From NCBI GenBank assembly GCA_013286085.1, contig JABDGK010000004.1, positions 19,468 to 83,467 of the forward strand: 64,000 nucleotides of DNA, written 5' to 3'. Made by a program: the position numbers and the translations under genes. The DNA is from Gammaproteobacteria bacterium (GTDB taxonomy: Bacteria; Pseudomonadota; Gammaproteobacteria; DSM-16500). The notes under the pieces are model-generated. The model was not told where the DNA came from. It worked only from the letters and a program-made list of their open reading frames with translations, and made no database searches. Of this stretch, positions 24,406 to 33,966 are shown one piece after another (within the stretch, counting starts at the first letter, position 1; each line of letters begins with the position of its first letter).

Positions 24406-26886
24406 CTACGGCTGCAATTTCACACCACCAAAAAATTGAAAATTATTTTTACCGAATTCTTTTGCGCAATATAAAGCAATATCCGCGTGCTTCATCAATG
24501 TTTCCATGCTTAAGCCATCTTCTGGATAAATACTAATTCCCATGCTGGTTGTTATATTAATCTGGCCGTCGTCTAGCATAATAGGCTCCGCCAGTGCTTC
24601 AATAATTTTTTTCGCGATGACAGAAATGGTTTTAACATCGCCCGCATCCAGCAGCATCACAACAAATTCATCGCCGCCTAAACGACCCACCTTATCAGAG
24701 CGCCTCACAGAACCTTGTAAGCGCCTTGCGACTTCTCTCAATAATGCATCACCCGCATCATGGCCATAATTATCATTCACTTCTTTGAAGTGATCGAGAT
24801 CCAGAAAGATTAACGCAAAACCATTATGATTCACACGAGCTGCAAACAAAGCAGAATCAATATTTTTTTCTATTTCGGAGCGATTATCCAAGCCCGTCAG
24901 CGGATCATGGTAAGCCAATTCTCTTAAACGTTCTTCCGCGTGTTTTTGAATGTCAATATTTTGGATTTGAGAAATGTAGTAAAGCGGTGCGTTATCGGCA
25001 TCTCGCACTAGTGATGATGTGACCAACGCCCATAAAATATAATCCTCTTTGGTAATAAATCGCTTCTCTAGCCGTACACTCTGGACTTCACCTTGTATTA
25101 ACTGCTGTAACTCCATATTTTCGTCTTCTATATCGTCAAGATAGGTGAGATCTTGTGTGTGCAGACTTAAGAGCTCGGCTTCACTGTAACCTAAAATATC
25201 ACACAATGATTGATTGACGCGCAGCCATTTCCCCTCCAATGACACCAATGACATGCCAATCGCTGCAGAATCAAAAGCAGATCGAAAACGGCCTTCACTT
25301 TCACGCAGACGCGCATTACTGTTTAGCGCTTTTTTCTCTGATACCACAATTTTTCGCACCAAGGGCAAGACTTGCCATGACAACAGCAACATACCAATGC
25401 TAAGCGACAGGAAAAAAATCGGCACAATCACGGCTAACTGCGATCGCACAGGACGATATAAGTCGACCGTATCGATCTTAACAACAACACCCAATCCCAA
25501 CGCCGGAATAGGGCTAAATGCAGTGAACACCACATGGTTATCTTCATCAATACTCACAACATCGCCACTCTTACCTTGCAAAGCAGATGCCATGGCGGTA
25601 TCACTACCCTTCAGCATGAGCGATTGTTTTATTGGCAATGCTGTTAATGTTTGTGGAGCACATAATGCATATCCTGTGGTATGCAAGGCGCATAGAATCA
25701 ATTCACCACTACGACCTGCTTTCTCTACGTTCATATACGACTGATTCATATTTGCTAATGGCAATTCAACCAATAATGACCCTACTTTCTTATGTTGATA
25801 ATATAAATCCTTATGCAACTGCATTAGCCAGCCTTTATCCCACATTAAGTTCGCCGTCTGCATGCCAGATAATTGCAATTGCGTCATGCGATTTTGCGGC
25901 TCTGAAAAATGCCCATAGCGGTATAACACACCACCTGCATTATTGAAAATTTTAACGGCGGAATAGCCACTGGAACTAAACAGCAAATCAAAATCATCAC
26001 GTAATGCCGCCGAATAATTCAGTAAAAGACTTTGAAAACGTGGGTTTTCCGCCACACTATTAACCCCATCGGTGGCCACACGCACGCTATCATTCAACAA
26101 ATTAATTCGCGTCACGAGTGATTGATGCAAATTGCTTTTTAACACGCTCTCACTTTGTTTAGAGAACACAGAGAAACCAGACATTTCGCTAACCAATGCC
26201 ACCATGAATAAAATAATAACGCTCACGAAAAGAATTTTTTTATCTTCGTTGCTCACATCAAAAAATTTAAACTGAGTCGCCCGTAAGCCAACCGCCCACA
26301 ATCCAACACTTAGTAAAATAAAATCAATGGCGGTATAAATAGAGGTTCGTAAAAATAAATTGGATTGATAAAGAAACTCTAGCTGCAAGCAATATCCTGC
26401 TGCGATAAGTACACCAAAAAGAAACATCGCCAACAATGCGAGCTGGGAAAACATCATGATGCTTTTTTGTGATTGATATGACCAACAAGTGAATACAACC
26501 CCCGCCATAAATAATAGAATAGCAGCCGTATTACCCATGCGCCCAGGATACGGATTAAAACTATCACTTGTTGCACGCACAACCCATTGATCTATACCGA
26601 GTGTATAATGAAACACGCTTTGACTCAGCGTTAGCAATGTCAACACTATCACGGCAATGCCAACTAAACGGCGAAAGTTCACTTGTATTTTAGGAAGAGT
26701 ATCCGGAATGCACAGCGTAAAACCCATCAACAAGAAACACAATGCGGAATTAAAAACTTGGCTGATCTGTCCTGGCAGAATGGAAATTAACTGTGGCGTC
26801 TGCGTTGCCCAGCCTGTTAACACAAGGCTGCTAAGAAGAATCAGTGACAATCCCATCACGAAAGATAACGGTATTCGCTTTATCAT
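24406..26886 (-). CDS. Membrane PAS-GGDEF protein, probable diguanylate cyclase
   Basis: 826 residues from ATG 26886, with AAGGA 7 bases upstream. About eight membrane helices occupy residues 8-245. A periplasmic sensor-like region follows (about 250-500, starting with SKQSESVLKSNLHQSLV), then another helix (PIFFLSLSIGMLLLSW), a PAS domain (about 535-650: FDSAAIGMSLVSLEGKWLRV, ILGYSEAELL) and a C-terminal GGDEF domain. The latter has DPLTGLDNR, the intact signature GRLGGDEFVVML, and an inhibitory I-site RRSD five residues before GGDEF. There is no EAL domain. It should make cyclic di-GMP with product inhibition, in response to an unknown periplasmic signal. It ends convergent with the DUF2207 gene and starts close after rlmB. 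Confidence 0.92.
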   Translation of the reverse strand: MIKRIPLSFVMGLSLILLSSLVLTGWATQTPQLISILPGQISQVFNSALCFLLMGFTLCIPDTLPKIQVNFRRLVGIAVIVLTLLTLSQSVFHYTLGIDQWVVRATSDSFNPYPGRMGNTAAILLFMAGVVFTCWSYQSQKSIMMFSQLALLAMFLFGVLIAAGYCLQLEFLYQSNLFLRTSIYTAIDFILLSVGLWAVGLRATQFKFFDVSNEDKKILFVSVIILFMVALVSEMSGFSVFSKQSESVLKSNLHQSLVTRINLLNDSVRVATDGVNSVAENPRFQSLLLNYSAALRDDFDLLFSSSGYSAVKIFNNAGGVLYRYGHFSEPQNRMTQLQLSGMQTANLMWDKGWLMQLHKDLYYQHKKVGSLLVELPLANMNQSYMNVEKAGRSGELILCALHTTGYALCAPQTLTALPIKQSLMLKGSDTAMASALQGKSGDVVSIDEDNHVVFTAFSPIPALGLGVVVKIDTVDLYRPVRSQLAVIVPIFFLSLSIGMLLLSWQVLPLVRKIVVSEKKALNSNARLRESEGRFRSAFDSAAIGMSLVSLEGKWLRVNQSLCDILGYSEAELLSLHTQDLTYLDDIEDENMELQQLIQGEVQSVRLEKRFITKEDYILWALVTSSLVRDADNAPLYYISQIQNIDIQKHAEERLRELAYHDPLTGLDNRSEIEKNIDSALFAARVNHNGFALIFLDLDHFKEVNDNYGHDAGDALLREVARRLQGSVRRSDKVGRLGGDEFVVMLLDAGDVKTISVIAKKIIEALAEPIMLDDGQINITTSMGISIYPEDGLSMETLMKHADIALYCAKEFGKNNFQFFGGVKLQP

Positions 26887-26896
26887 AAAAATATCC

Positions 26897-27643
26897 TTAG
26901 AAATTTTTACGCTGTCGTAATGCTTCAAATAAAAATACGCCCGTTGCAACTGACACATTCAAACTTGACACCGAGCCTTGCATAGGAATATTCAATAACA
27001 AATCACAATGCTCGCGTGTTAAGCGACGCAGCCCTTGCCCTTCGGCACCGAGCACAATACCAACAGATCCCGATAAATCAGCTTGATAAAGGCTTTTGTC
27101 TGCTTCGCCCGCAGCGCCAAACAACCAAATACCCTGATCTTTTAGATACCGCATCGTGCGAGCCAAATTCGTCACCTGAATAAATGGCACGGTTTCTGCT
27201 GCTCCACAAGCCACTTTACTCACCGCGGGTGTCAAACCAACGGACTTATCTTTCGGTACAATGACTGCATGCACGCCGGCTGCATCTGCACTTCGCAAAC
27301 AAGCACCCAAATTATGAGGATCTTGAATACCATCTAAAATCAATAAAAATGGTTTTGGCGTTTCTTCAATTAGTTTTTCTAAATCACCTTCATGATAGAC
27401 TTTAGCTTTTTCACAAAAAGCCACAATCCCTTGATGAACGGCATCATTTGTTATGTGATCCAATTCTTGGCGCGATACCAACTGGATTTTTATTTTTTGT
27501 TGCTTAGCTAACTCAATCAATGCAAGAATTTTTTGGTCTTGTCTTTCTTTTTGGATAACAAGTTGTTGCACACGCTGTGGCTGTTTTGTTAACAATGATT
27601 CAACAGCATGCAAACCAAATACGTGTAATTTATTGTTGTCCAT
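26897..27643 (-). CDS. rlmB: RlmB, 23S rRNA (guanosine-2'-O-)-methyltransferase
   Basis: 248 residues from ATG 27643. The longer frame (to 27766) runs into a repeat region and is not needed. It methylates the ribose of G2251 in 23S rRNA (E. coli numbering). It is a SPOUT-fold SpoU enzyme: FGLHAVESLL at the start, N-terminal substrate-binding domain, then the motifs LDGIQDPHNLGACLRSADAAG, GIVLGAEGQGLRRL and PMQGSVSSLNVSVATGVFLFE, all characteristic. It lies after rnr in the same orientation, as in E. coli. Confidence 0.96.
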   Translation of the reverse strand: MDNNKLHVFGLHAVESLLTKQPQRVQQLVIQKERQDQKILALIELAKQQKIKIQLVSRQELDHITNDAVHQGIVAFCEKAKVYHEGDLEKLIEETPKPFLLILDGIQDPHNLGACLRSADAAGVHAVIVPKDKSVGLTPAVSKVACGAAETVPFIQVTNLARTMRYLKDQGIWLFGAAGEADKSLYQADLSGSVGIVLGAEGQGLRRLTREHCDLLLNIPMQGSVSSLNVSVATGVFLFEALRQRKNF

Positions 27644-27667
27644 TCTGATGTTCCATAAATATAAAAT

Positions 27668-27826
27668 CCCTTCTCCTGTGGCGCTTTTTGCCATGGGAGA
27701 AGGTGCCCGGAGGGCGGATGAGGGTTTTGATGTCACACATTTTCTAGTAGCAAGCATCCAAAACAAGAAACCCTCACCCTAACCCCCCTCTACGAGACAT
27801 GTCTCTCATAAATGAGAGAGGGGATG
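27668..27826. repeat. Repeat region with CTTCTCC/GGAGAAG and CTCTC/GAGAG palindromes
   Basis: Contains CCCTTCTCC ... GGAGAAGG (27668-27703), then GGATGAGGGTTTTGATGT, a spacer and CCCTCACCCTAACCCCCCTC (27771-27790), ending with TCTCTCATAAATGAGAGA (about 27802-27819). The parts GATGAGGG and CCCTCACC pair with each other, so the whole can fold into a branched structure. It is related to the elements at 45757-46068 and 48977-49092. No gene is seen here. Confidence 0.7.
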
Positions 27827-27831
27827 ACTCA

Positions 27832-30066
27832 TTACAAACGGCTTTTCTTGGCACCTTTATTTTGTTTCTTTGGACGCTGTTCTTTCGCTTCAGCATTCAC
27901 AACTTCAGCTAGCACAAAATCAATTTGGCGCTGATCCAAGTCAACTCGTCCCACGCGCACTTGCACTGGATCCCCTAAACGGAACCGTCGTCCTGATCGC
28001 TCGCCTAGCATCGCCTGTTTCATTGGGTCAAATTGATAATAGTCATTGGGCAGTGTGCTAATATGCACTAAGCCTTCCACATAAATATCTTTCAACTCCA
28101 CAAAGAAACCAAAACCTGTCACGCTAGTAATAGCGCCGTCAAACTCCTCACCCACTTTATCCAGCATAAATTCACACTTGAGCCAATCCACCACTTCGCG
28201 CGTTGCATCATCCGCGCGACGCTCGGTCGTCGAACAATGCTCGCCCTCTTTCTCAAGCAGCGCCAATGAATCTTCGGTGTGTTTATAATTACCTTGCAAT
28301 ATATGACGTATATGACGATGCACAACTAAATCAGGGTAGCGTCGAATAGGTGAAGTAAAATGCGCATACGCATCAAACGCCAACCCAAAGTGGCCTTTAT
28401 TTTCTGGGCTATAAATCGCTTGGCTTAACGATCGCAATAAAACCGTTTGAATGATGCGCGCATCAGGACGATCTGCAATAGCCGTTAGTAGTTTTGCATA
28501 ATCTTTTGGAGTGGGCTTGGCGCCACCCGGAAGTTTCAAACCCATTTCACCTAAAAATTTACGTAAATCTTCGAGTTTTTCATCGGTGGGGCCTTCGTGC
28601 ACACGGAACAACGTTGCCAAATCATGTTTCAATAAAAATTCCGCTGCGCAAATATTCGCGCACAACATACATTCCTCAATCAGACGATGTGCATCATTGC
28701 GATGCAGCGGTACTATTTTTTCAATTTTTTTATCGTTACCAAAAATGATTTTGGTTTCTGGCAAATCAAAATCGATAGATCCACGCAATTGACGTGCCTT
28801 ATGCAACGTACGATAAATATCAAACAAATCTTGTAAATGAGGCACCAGTTTTTTATAGCGTTCTTGTAATTCCACATCGCCTTTTTCAATCATGGCATAG
28901 ACTTGATTGTAAGTCAGACGCGCATGCGAATGGATAACAGCTTCATGAAATTGATAGCGGGTAATTTTTCCGCTAGCACTGATAGCCATTTCACACACCA
29001 TGGTTAAGCGATCCACTTCTGGCTTTAATGAACAAAGCCCATTCGACAATGCTTCTGGTAGCATGGGAATAACACGTTCGGGAAAATACACCGAATTTCC
29101 TCGGTTATATGCTTCGACATCCAACGCACTGCGTGGCTTCACATAATAACCCACATCCGCAATAGCCACATACAACACCCAACCTTTGGCTTGCGGCGCA
29201 CAGTACACAGCATCATCAAAATCTTTCGCATCTTCGCCGTCAATCGTGACGAAAGGTAATGCCCGCAAATCCACACGATTTTTGATGGCATCAGCGGGAA
29301 CAGAAACAGGAAAACGTGCCGCCTCATCTAACACGGCATCTGGCCACACATACGGTAAATCATGGTTACGAATCGCCACATCAATTTCCATACCCGGCGC
29401 CATATGATCGCCCAACACTTCAACAATGTTACCGACTGCATGACTATGTGCTGTTGGCTGCAACGTCACAGCCACCACAACCATTTGTCCGTGCGTCGCG
29501 CCGCCTTGATTTTCGGGTGGAATAAAAATTTCTTGCGAAATACGTTGGTTACTTGGCTCAACAAAGGAGGTTCCTGATTCATTAAAAAAACGTCCCACCA
29601 ACTGCTGGGTATTGTGTTCAAGCACCTCCACAACAATGGCTTCCGCCCTGCCACGATGATCCAAACCAGAAACCCGTGCTAACACACGATCACCATGAAA
29701 CACTGTACGCATTTGACGCGCATTTAAAAATAAATCATCGCCACCCTCATCAGGGACAACAAAACCAAAACCATCTTTATGGCCAATAACACGGCCCGAG
29801 ATTAATTCCATTTTTCCGATAGGGCCATAAGTCCCTTTGCGATTTTTATGCAGCTGCCCATCACGCACCATGGCACTAATCCGTCGTCGAAACGCTTCAC
29901 GTTCATGATCGGTTTCGAGATTTAGCTCCATAATTAACTGTTTGCGCGTAGCTGGACTGCCACGCTCAGCAAGATGCTCAAGAATAAATTCACGACTGGG
30001 GATGGGATGGTCGTACTTTTCAGCTTCCCGCTCGGCATGTTGATCTTTTTTTGGACGTTTTCCCAT
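27832..30066 (-). CDS. rnr: Ribonuclease R
   Basis: 744 residues. RNase R is a 3'-5' exoribonuclease that degrades structured RNA and takes part in rRNA and tmRNA quality control. The order is a helical N-terminus (SREFILEHLAERG), cold-shock domains (KDGFGFVVPDEGGDDLFL), the RNB catalytic domain with DGEDAKDFDDAVY (metal-binding Asp residues) and HFTSPIRRYPDLVVHR, then an S1 domain and a basic tail (KEQRPKKQNKGAKK). It is upstream of rlmB, separated by a repeat region. Confidence 0.97.
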   Translation of the reverse strand: MGKRPKKDQHAEREAEKYDHPIPSREFILEHLAERGSPATRKQLIMELNLETDHEREAFRRRISAMVRDGQLHKNRKGTYGPIGKMELISGRVIGHKDGFGFVVPDEGGDDLFLNARQMRTVFHGDRVLARVSGLDHRGRAEAIVVEVLEHNTQQLVGRFFNESGTSFVEPSNQRISQEIFIPPENQGGATHGQMVVVAVTLQPTAHSHAVGNIVEVLGDHMAPGMEIDVAIRNHDLPYVWPDAVLDEAARFPVSVPADAIKNRVDLRALPFVTIDGEDAKDFDDAVYCAPQAKGWVLYVAIADVGYYVKPRSALDVEAYNRGNSVYFPERVIPMLPEALSNGLCSLKPEVDRLTMVCEMAISASGKITRYQFHEAVIHSHARLTYNQVYAMIEKGDVELQERYKKLVPHLQDLFDIYRTLHKARQLRGSIDFDLPETKIIFGNDKKIEKIVPLHRNDAHRLIEECMLCANICAAEFLLKHDLATLFRVHEGPTDEKLEDLRKFLGEMGLKLPGGAKPTPKDYAKLLTAIADRPDARIIQTVLLRSLSQAIYSPENKGHFGLAFDAYAHFTSPIRRYPDLVVHRHIRHILQGNYKHTEDSLALLEKEGEHCSTTERRADDATREVVDWLKCEFMLDKVGEEFDGAITSVTGFGFFVELKDIYVEGLVHISTLPNDYYQFDPMKQAMLGERSGRRFRLGDPVQVRVGRVDLDQRQIDFVLAEVVNAEAKEQRPKKQNKGAKKSRL

Positions 30067-30247
30067 TTTTCACCTGATATTTTAAGAATTTCCGTTAGCT
30101 ACCATTCTCTTATAAGTTGCGCCTGCGCGCAAATTTTTTCCATCAAATATGTGCTTTTTGGGTTTATTTCTCTGAATCGCCAAATGCGCTTTGTCCGCCC
30201 GGCGTTTTACGGTAAAGTTGGCTGAAATGGAACATGGAGAATTCATG

Positions 30248-30469
30248 ATGAAAAAAACGATCTTCTTGCTTGGCATCAGCTGCGCGGCTCTCTTATTAAA
30301 TGGGTGCCAACTCTTCCAAAACTCTGAAGACAATCACCGAGCTATGTGTAAAGAACTGAAAAGCCAAATGATTTTTAGTGGCCACAATGCCAGCCCCAGT
30401 ATTGCCTTCCAAGAACACGCGGATAAAGGCAAGGTAGCTCAATCGTATCATGATGAAAACTGCTCGTAA
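30248..30469 (+). CDS. Small putative lipoprotein
   Basis: 73 residues from ATG 30248 (ATG 30245 also possible), with GGAGA upstream. The signal peptide KKTIFLLGISCAALLLNGC ends in a lipobox (LLNGC). The mature part is about 54 residues, with a motif like DNHRAMCKELKSQMIFSGHN and a final Cys. It is divergent from rnr. Small lipoproteins of this build are common in Legionellales; the function is unknown. It is convergent with the next gene, 11 bases away. Confidence 0.75.
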   Translation: MKKTIFLLGISCAALLLNGCQLFQNSEDNHRAMCKELKSQMIFSGHNASPSIAFQEHADKGKVAQSYHDENCS

Positions 30470-30480
30470 TAGCAGCAATT

Positions 30481-31266
30481 TTACACCCAACCGCCTGGCT
30501 TCTTAGGGGTGGGAAAAGCTTGCTGACCTGTGCTTTGCGCTGAACCTACGGATGGATTTAACGGGGTTACACTTGATGAAGCAGAAGATGGTTTAGGTGA
30601 CGGCTGCAATTGTGCTGCATCTAAATTTTGGAATATGCTTTTCAGTTTACTATCTTGGGTATTCTGCATATTGAAAGTTGCACGAACCACTTCCATCATA
30701 TTATTCATGATAGGAATAACGAGATTAGCTGCCTCTCTGAACGAAGCCGCATCCGCACCCAAGGGTTGTAGCGATATAAAGTGTTTTTTTATTTCATACG
30801 CCGCTTTGATGATTTCAATTGGCAATGTTTTATCTTGCATATTTTGTGTCGATTTATCTAATTTCTCAATGAAACGCTGAATATTCGCAGCATACCTCTC
30901 CGCCTCTCCTGGAGTATCTCCAAGATAACTGCGATAGCTCTCCTTCGCCTGCAGCAGAGCATCATTTAGCCGCCTGCATTCATTCAAATAATTCGTGGGT
31001 GCTTTGGGTGAAGACACAGCAACATCAATGTCATCCATGTCGATTATTGTAAATGGATTTCTTGAAGAAGTTGCAGCACTCGGCGTGTCAGTAACTAATG
31101 ACCCCATTAATCCTGCTGTAGTACTTCTATCAGACTCAGAACTACCACGAGCTAACCTCGCTGGAGTTAAATGAGAGGCGCTCTGTGGCGATGCAGCTGT
31201 TGGACTCGACGAACTACTAGTATCAGCGCTTGTTTTATTAATCGGTGGTCGTTGCGACGATGACAT
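30481..31266 (-). CDS. Unknown Ser/Thr/Pro-rich protein, possible effector
   Basis: 261 residues from ATG 31266, which has GGAGGGGG directly upstream; longer starts at 31290 and 31335 lack this. The first 100 residues are low-complexity, Ser/Thr/Ala/Pro-rich. A helical middle (about 105-210) contains LNECRRLNDALLQAKESYRS, ANIQRFIEKLDKSTQNMQD and IEIIKAAYEIKKHF. The tail is again Ser/Pro-rich and ends PTPKKPGGWV. There is no signal peptide or membrane helix. Disordered ends flanking a helical core are usual in secreted effectors of this order, but no secretion signal is clear and no PmrA-like pair is seen upstream. No family recognised. Confidence 0.7.
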   Translation of the reverse strand: MSSSQRPPINKTSADTSSSSSPTAASPQSASHLTPARLARGSSESDRSTTAGLMGSLVTDTPSAATSSRNPFTIIDMDDIDVAVSSPKAPTNYLNECRRLNDALLQAKESYRSYLGDTPGEAERYAANIQRFIEKLDKSTQNMQDKTLPIEIIKAAYEIKKHFISLQPLGADAASFREAANLVIPIMNNMMEVVRATFNMQNTQDSKLKSIFQNLDAAQLQPSPKPSSASSSVTPLNPSVGSAQSTGQQAFPTPKKPGGWV

Positions 31267-31434
31267 ACCCCCTCCGAATGAATACCTCATATTAAAAAGT
31301 ATAGTACAAAATAAGATGATTACCTTCGAATACAAATCTATTTATATCAATACAATGAATAAGTTAAATTCTAATAGCATTCTGATTGGCTTCGATTTAA
31401 GATAGCTCAACACTCATAACCTTGGATCATCGCC

Positions 31435-32469
31435 ATGGAATTACTTGAGAATTGGCAAGAAGAAAAACGTTCTGCTTACCTTTATCAAGTCATCGCCGAG
31501 GCAGAACAAAACCCAGAACATAAAAAACTTTTTCTGAATCTCGCCTCAATGGCAAATAAGCAAGCTGATATCTGGGCAGCGCAATTAAAAAAATCCAATC
31601 TCCCTTTACCTGAACAATTTTATCCGGGCATACGTGCCCACATCATTGCATGGTTAATTCGACGCATGGGCGCAAAATATTTGCGTATCTTACTGGCTGC
31701 GACCAAAGTCCGCGGCATGTCAATTTATCGAACGAACACCATCGACCACTATTTTCCAGCGTTATTTGATCATGACGAACATCAACATCGCGGCATTAAA
31801 AGTGGCAGTAATATTCGCGCCGCTGTGTTTGGCATCAATGATGGCTTGCTCTCCAACACGAGCTTGATTCTCGGCATGGCGGGCGCGCATGTCGATCACA
31901 GTTTACTATTATTATCGGGGATTGCGGGTCTACTGGCTGGTGCCTTTTCTATGGCTTCTGGTGAATATGTCTCGGTTCGCTCTCAACGCGAAATGCTAGA
32001 ATACCAACTTTCGCTAGAAAAACACGAGCTAGACACTTACCCCGAAGAAGAAGCAGCTGAGCTTGCTGTCATTTATCAAGCACGCGGTCTTCCAAAAGAA
32101 GAGGCGGAAAAAGTCGCTAATTTGTTAATTCAACATCCAGACAAAGCGCTCGACACACTCGCACGCGAAGAATTAGGCATCAACCCGGATGATCTTGTCT
32201 CGCCATGGGAAGCGGCGATTTCATCATTCATTTCATTTACAGCGGGTGCGCTCATTCCTTTACTGCCGTTTATGATTGGCCAATCATCTTATAACTTACT
32301 CTTCTCAATTATCGGCGCTGCAAGCGCATTATTTTTGATTGGTGCTTCACTCAGCTTTTTCACGCACCGCGATCCGTGGTGGAGTGGCACACGTACATTG
32401 CTTATTGGCATAGCTGCGGGTTCAATCACTTATGCGGTCGGGCATCTAATTGGTGTTAATACACCTTGA
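31435..32469 (+). CDS. VIT1/CCC1-family iron/manganese transporter with N-terminal ferritin-like domain
   Basis: 344 residues. The N-terminal about 130 residues correspond to the ferritin/rubrerythrin-like domain of VIT fusions (MbfA type). The C-terminal VIT1 part starts at RAAVFGINDGLLSNTSLILG, continues with GAFSMASGEYVSVRSQREM (a family signature) and has membrane helices at about 150-195 and 265-340. VIT/MbfA proteins export or sequester Fe or Mn. The helix that carries the ExxH metal ligands in the fused domain reads NLASMANKQADIW here, so the ligands seem lost. The gene is monocistronic and convergent with the FAH gene. Confidence 0.9.
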   Translation: MELLENWQEEKRSAYLYQVIAEAEQNPEHKKLFLNLASMANKQADIWAAQLKKSNLPLPEQFYPGIRAHIIAWLIRRMGAKYLRILLAATKVRGMSIYRTNTIDHYFPALFDHDEHQHRGIKSGSNIRAAVFGINDGLLSNTSLILGMAGAHVDHSLLLLSGIAGLLAGAFSMASGEYVSVRSQREMLEYQLSLEKHELDTYPEEEAAELAVIYQARGLPKEEAEKVANLLIQHPDKALDTLAREELGINPDDLVSPWEAAISSFISFTAGALIPLLPFMIGQSSYNLLFSIIGAASALFLIGASLSFFTHRDPWWSGTRTLLIGIAAGSITYAVGHLIGVNTP

Positions 32470-32490
32470 TGTGGAAGTCTGCTTTAATAA

Positions 32491-32608
32491 TCCCGGATCA
32501 AGTCCGGGACAAACGTGCCTGCGTGCGTGCCCGTGCCCGTCTTTTTTCTGCTAACAATTTAAAAAACGGGCACGGGCACGCACGCGGGCACGTTCACGAA
32601 GAGCTACC
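32491..32608. repeat. GC-rich palindromic element, copy 2, with adjacent small palindrome
   Basis: A small palindrome TCCCGGA-tcaag-TCCGGGA lies at 32491-32509. The main element (32513-32608) follows: arms built from CGTGCCCG/CGGGCACG units around TCTTTTTTCTGCTAACAATTTAAAAAA, ending ACGTTCACGAAGAGCTACC. Its outer right arm is the reverse complement of the left start of copy 1 (4681). Located between convergent genes, it may serve as a two-way terminator (stem plus T-run on one strand, A-run on the other). Confidence 0.75.
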
Positions 32609-32616
32609 AACGCAGC

Positions 32617-33465
32617 TCAGATATCGACAACCGTTTGATGTACCTGCTGCCCTAAACCAGCGACACTTAGCACCACTTTTTGATGGGGTTTCAAAAAAAT
32701 GGGCTCGGGTTTTTGTCCCATCCCAACACCTGCAGGCGTGCCGGTTGCGATAACATCACCCGGCTGTAATGTAAAAAATTGACTGAGATAACTCACCAAA
32801 TACGCTACAGAATACAGCATATTTTTCGTTGTACTATCTTGATAACGCTTACCATCGACTTCTAGCCAAAGTGCGAGCTGTTGCGGATCGGGCACTTCAT
32901 CTTTTGTCACTAGCCATGGGCCTAATGGACCGAATGTATCGCAACCTTTACCTTTATCCCATTGTCCACCGCGTTCTTTTTGGTACGAACGTTCAGAGAC
33001 ATCATTCACTACACAATAGCCCGCTACATAATGCAATGCATCGGCTTCAGTAATATATTTTGCTGCTGTACCAATCACCACGCCTAATTCTACTTCCCAA
33101 TCGGTTTTGACAGAGTTGCGCGGAATAATAATGTCATCATGTGGCCCACAGATTGAGCTGGTTGCTTTCAAAAACATAACAGGCTCTGCGGGTAATTTCG
33201 AACTTGTTTCTGCAGCATGATCAGCATAATTCAAACCGATGCCAATGAGTTTACCGACTTGACCAACACAAGCACCTAAACGCGTATCGCTACTTACGAT
33301 GGGTAAACTCTCTATATCTAACTGCTGCAAAAATGCTAGCTTTTCTGGTGACAACATTGCACCGGTGACATCAGAAATATAATGAGACAAATCGCGTATC
33401 TGACCCTGTTGATCGATACAACCCGGTTTTTCTGCGCCCAACACACCGTAACGTAATAACTTCAT
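32617..33465 (-). CDS. Fumarylacetoacetate hydrolase (FAH) family enzyme
   Basis: 282 residues. FAH-fold enzymes cleave or decarboxylate beta-diketo or acylpyruvate type acids using Mg or Mn. Visible are GIGLNYADHAAET, the metal-binding acid motif in WEVELGVVIG, VAGYCVVNDVSERSYQ, and the C-terminal QPGDVIATGTPAGVGMGQKP, all typical of the 2-hydroxyhepta-2,4-diene-1,7-dioate isomerase/ureidoglycolate lyase-like group. Sequence alone does not give the substrate. Its start follows directly on the stop of the secreted protein gene at 33466, so they form one transcript. Confidence 0.92.
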   Translation of the reverse strand: MKLLRYGVLGAEKPGCIDQQGQIRDLSHYISDVTGAMLSPEKLAFLQQLDIESLPIVSSDTRLGACVGQVGKLIGIGLNYADHAAETSSKLPAEPVMFLKATSSICGPHDDIIIPRNSVKTDWEVELGVVIGTAAKYITEADALHYVAGYCVVNDVSERSYQKERGGQWDKGKGCDTFGPLGPWLVTKDEVPDPQQLALWLEVDGKRYQDSTTKNMLYSVAYLVSYLSQFFTLQPGDVIATGTPAGVGMGQKPEPIFLKPHQKVVLSVAGLGQQVHQTVVDI

Positions 33466-33933
33466 TTATTTCACACCACGCTTCGAAAGCATTTTAACAA
33501 AGACATCCCACGGTAAATCTTCTGCTACCCAATAACTGCCTTTATGATTCGTTGTCAGTGCCGCATGCGCTGGTGTACAGACAGAAATTGCTTGCCCACA
33601 ATTAACATAATCTACTTTACCTGGCGTCAGCACTGCACAACTTAGCGTAAATTCTTTTTTATCTAACAATAAGGCTGTCCAATTAGTAGGACGCAAATAA
33701 GAAGACCAACCTGCACTTGCCGATTCTTTTTTATTTAAACGATCCAACCATAAACTTTGTTTCGACGTATTTTTAAAAAAATAAAGTTGACCCTGCGGTG
33801 TCGATGCACTCGCACCCTCTAAAACAAGATGATGGTTTACGACTTTGACTTTCATTGGAACACACGTAAATGGCGCAGCAAAAGAAAAACTGCTGGCCAG
33901 CATCAATATAGCTACTATATGGTTTTTTGTCAT
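33466..33933 (-). CDS. Small secreted protein of unknown function
   Basis: 155 residues with a signal peptide (about 1-19, cut after SFA). The mature part has four cysteines (FTCVPMK, LSCAVL, VNCGQAISVCTP), likely in two disulfides, and phrases such as GQLYFFKNTSKQSLWLDRL and WSSYLRPTNWTALLL. The architecture resembles small envelope proteins of Legionellales (the EnhB type is one I considered), but I cannot confirm this. No gap separates it from the FAH gene. A periplasmic location is expected. Confidence 0.8.
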   Translation of the reverse strand: MTKNHIVAILMLASSFSFAAPFTCVPMKVKVVNHHLVLEGASASTPQGQLYFFKNTSKQSLWLDRLNKKESASAGWSSYLRPTNWTALLLDKKEFTLSCAVLTPGKVDYVNCGQAISVCTPAHAALTTNHKGSYWVAEDLPWDVFVKMLSKRGVK

Positions 33934-33966
33934 TTTTTCATCCTATACCTATAACACCTCAGCCAA

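Noticed and set aside
25214..25744. 176-residue plus-strand reading frame antisense to the GGDEF gene
   Set aside because: Shadow of a well supported gene on the other strand; no start site or family features.
30186..30204. Possible fifth copy of REP-like family A (GCGCTTTGTCCGCCC)
   Set aside because: Only one arm and part of the loop are recognisable; no pairing partner, so it is at most a decayed remnant.
32466..32753. 95-residue plus-strand reading frame after the VIT gene
   Set aside because: It consists of the palindromic element and the antisense of the FAH gene; Arg/Ala-rich translation of GC repeats.
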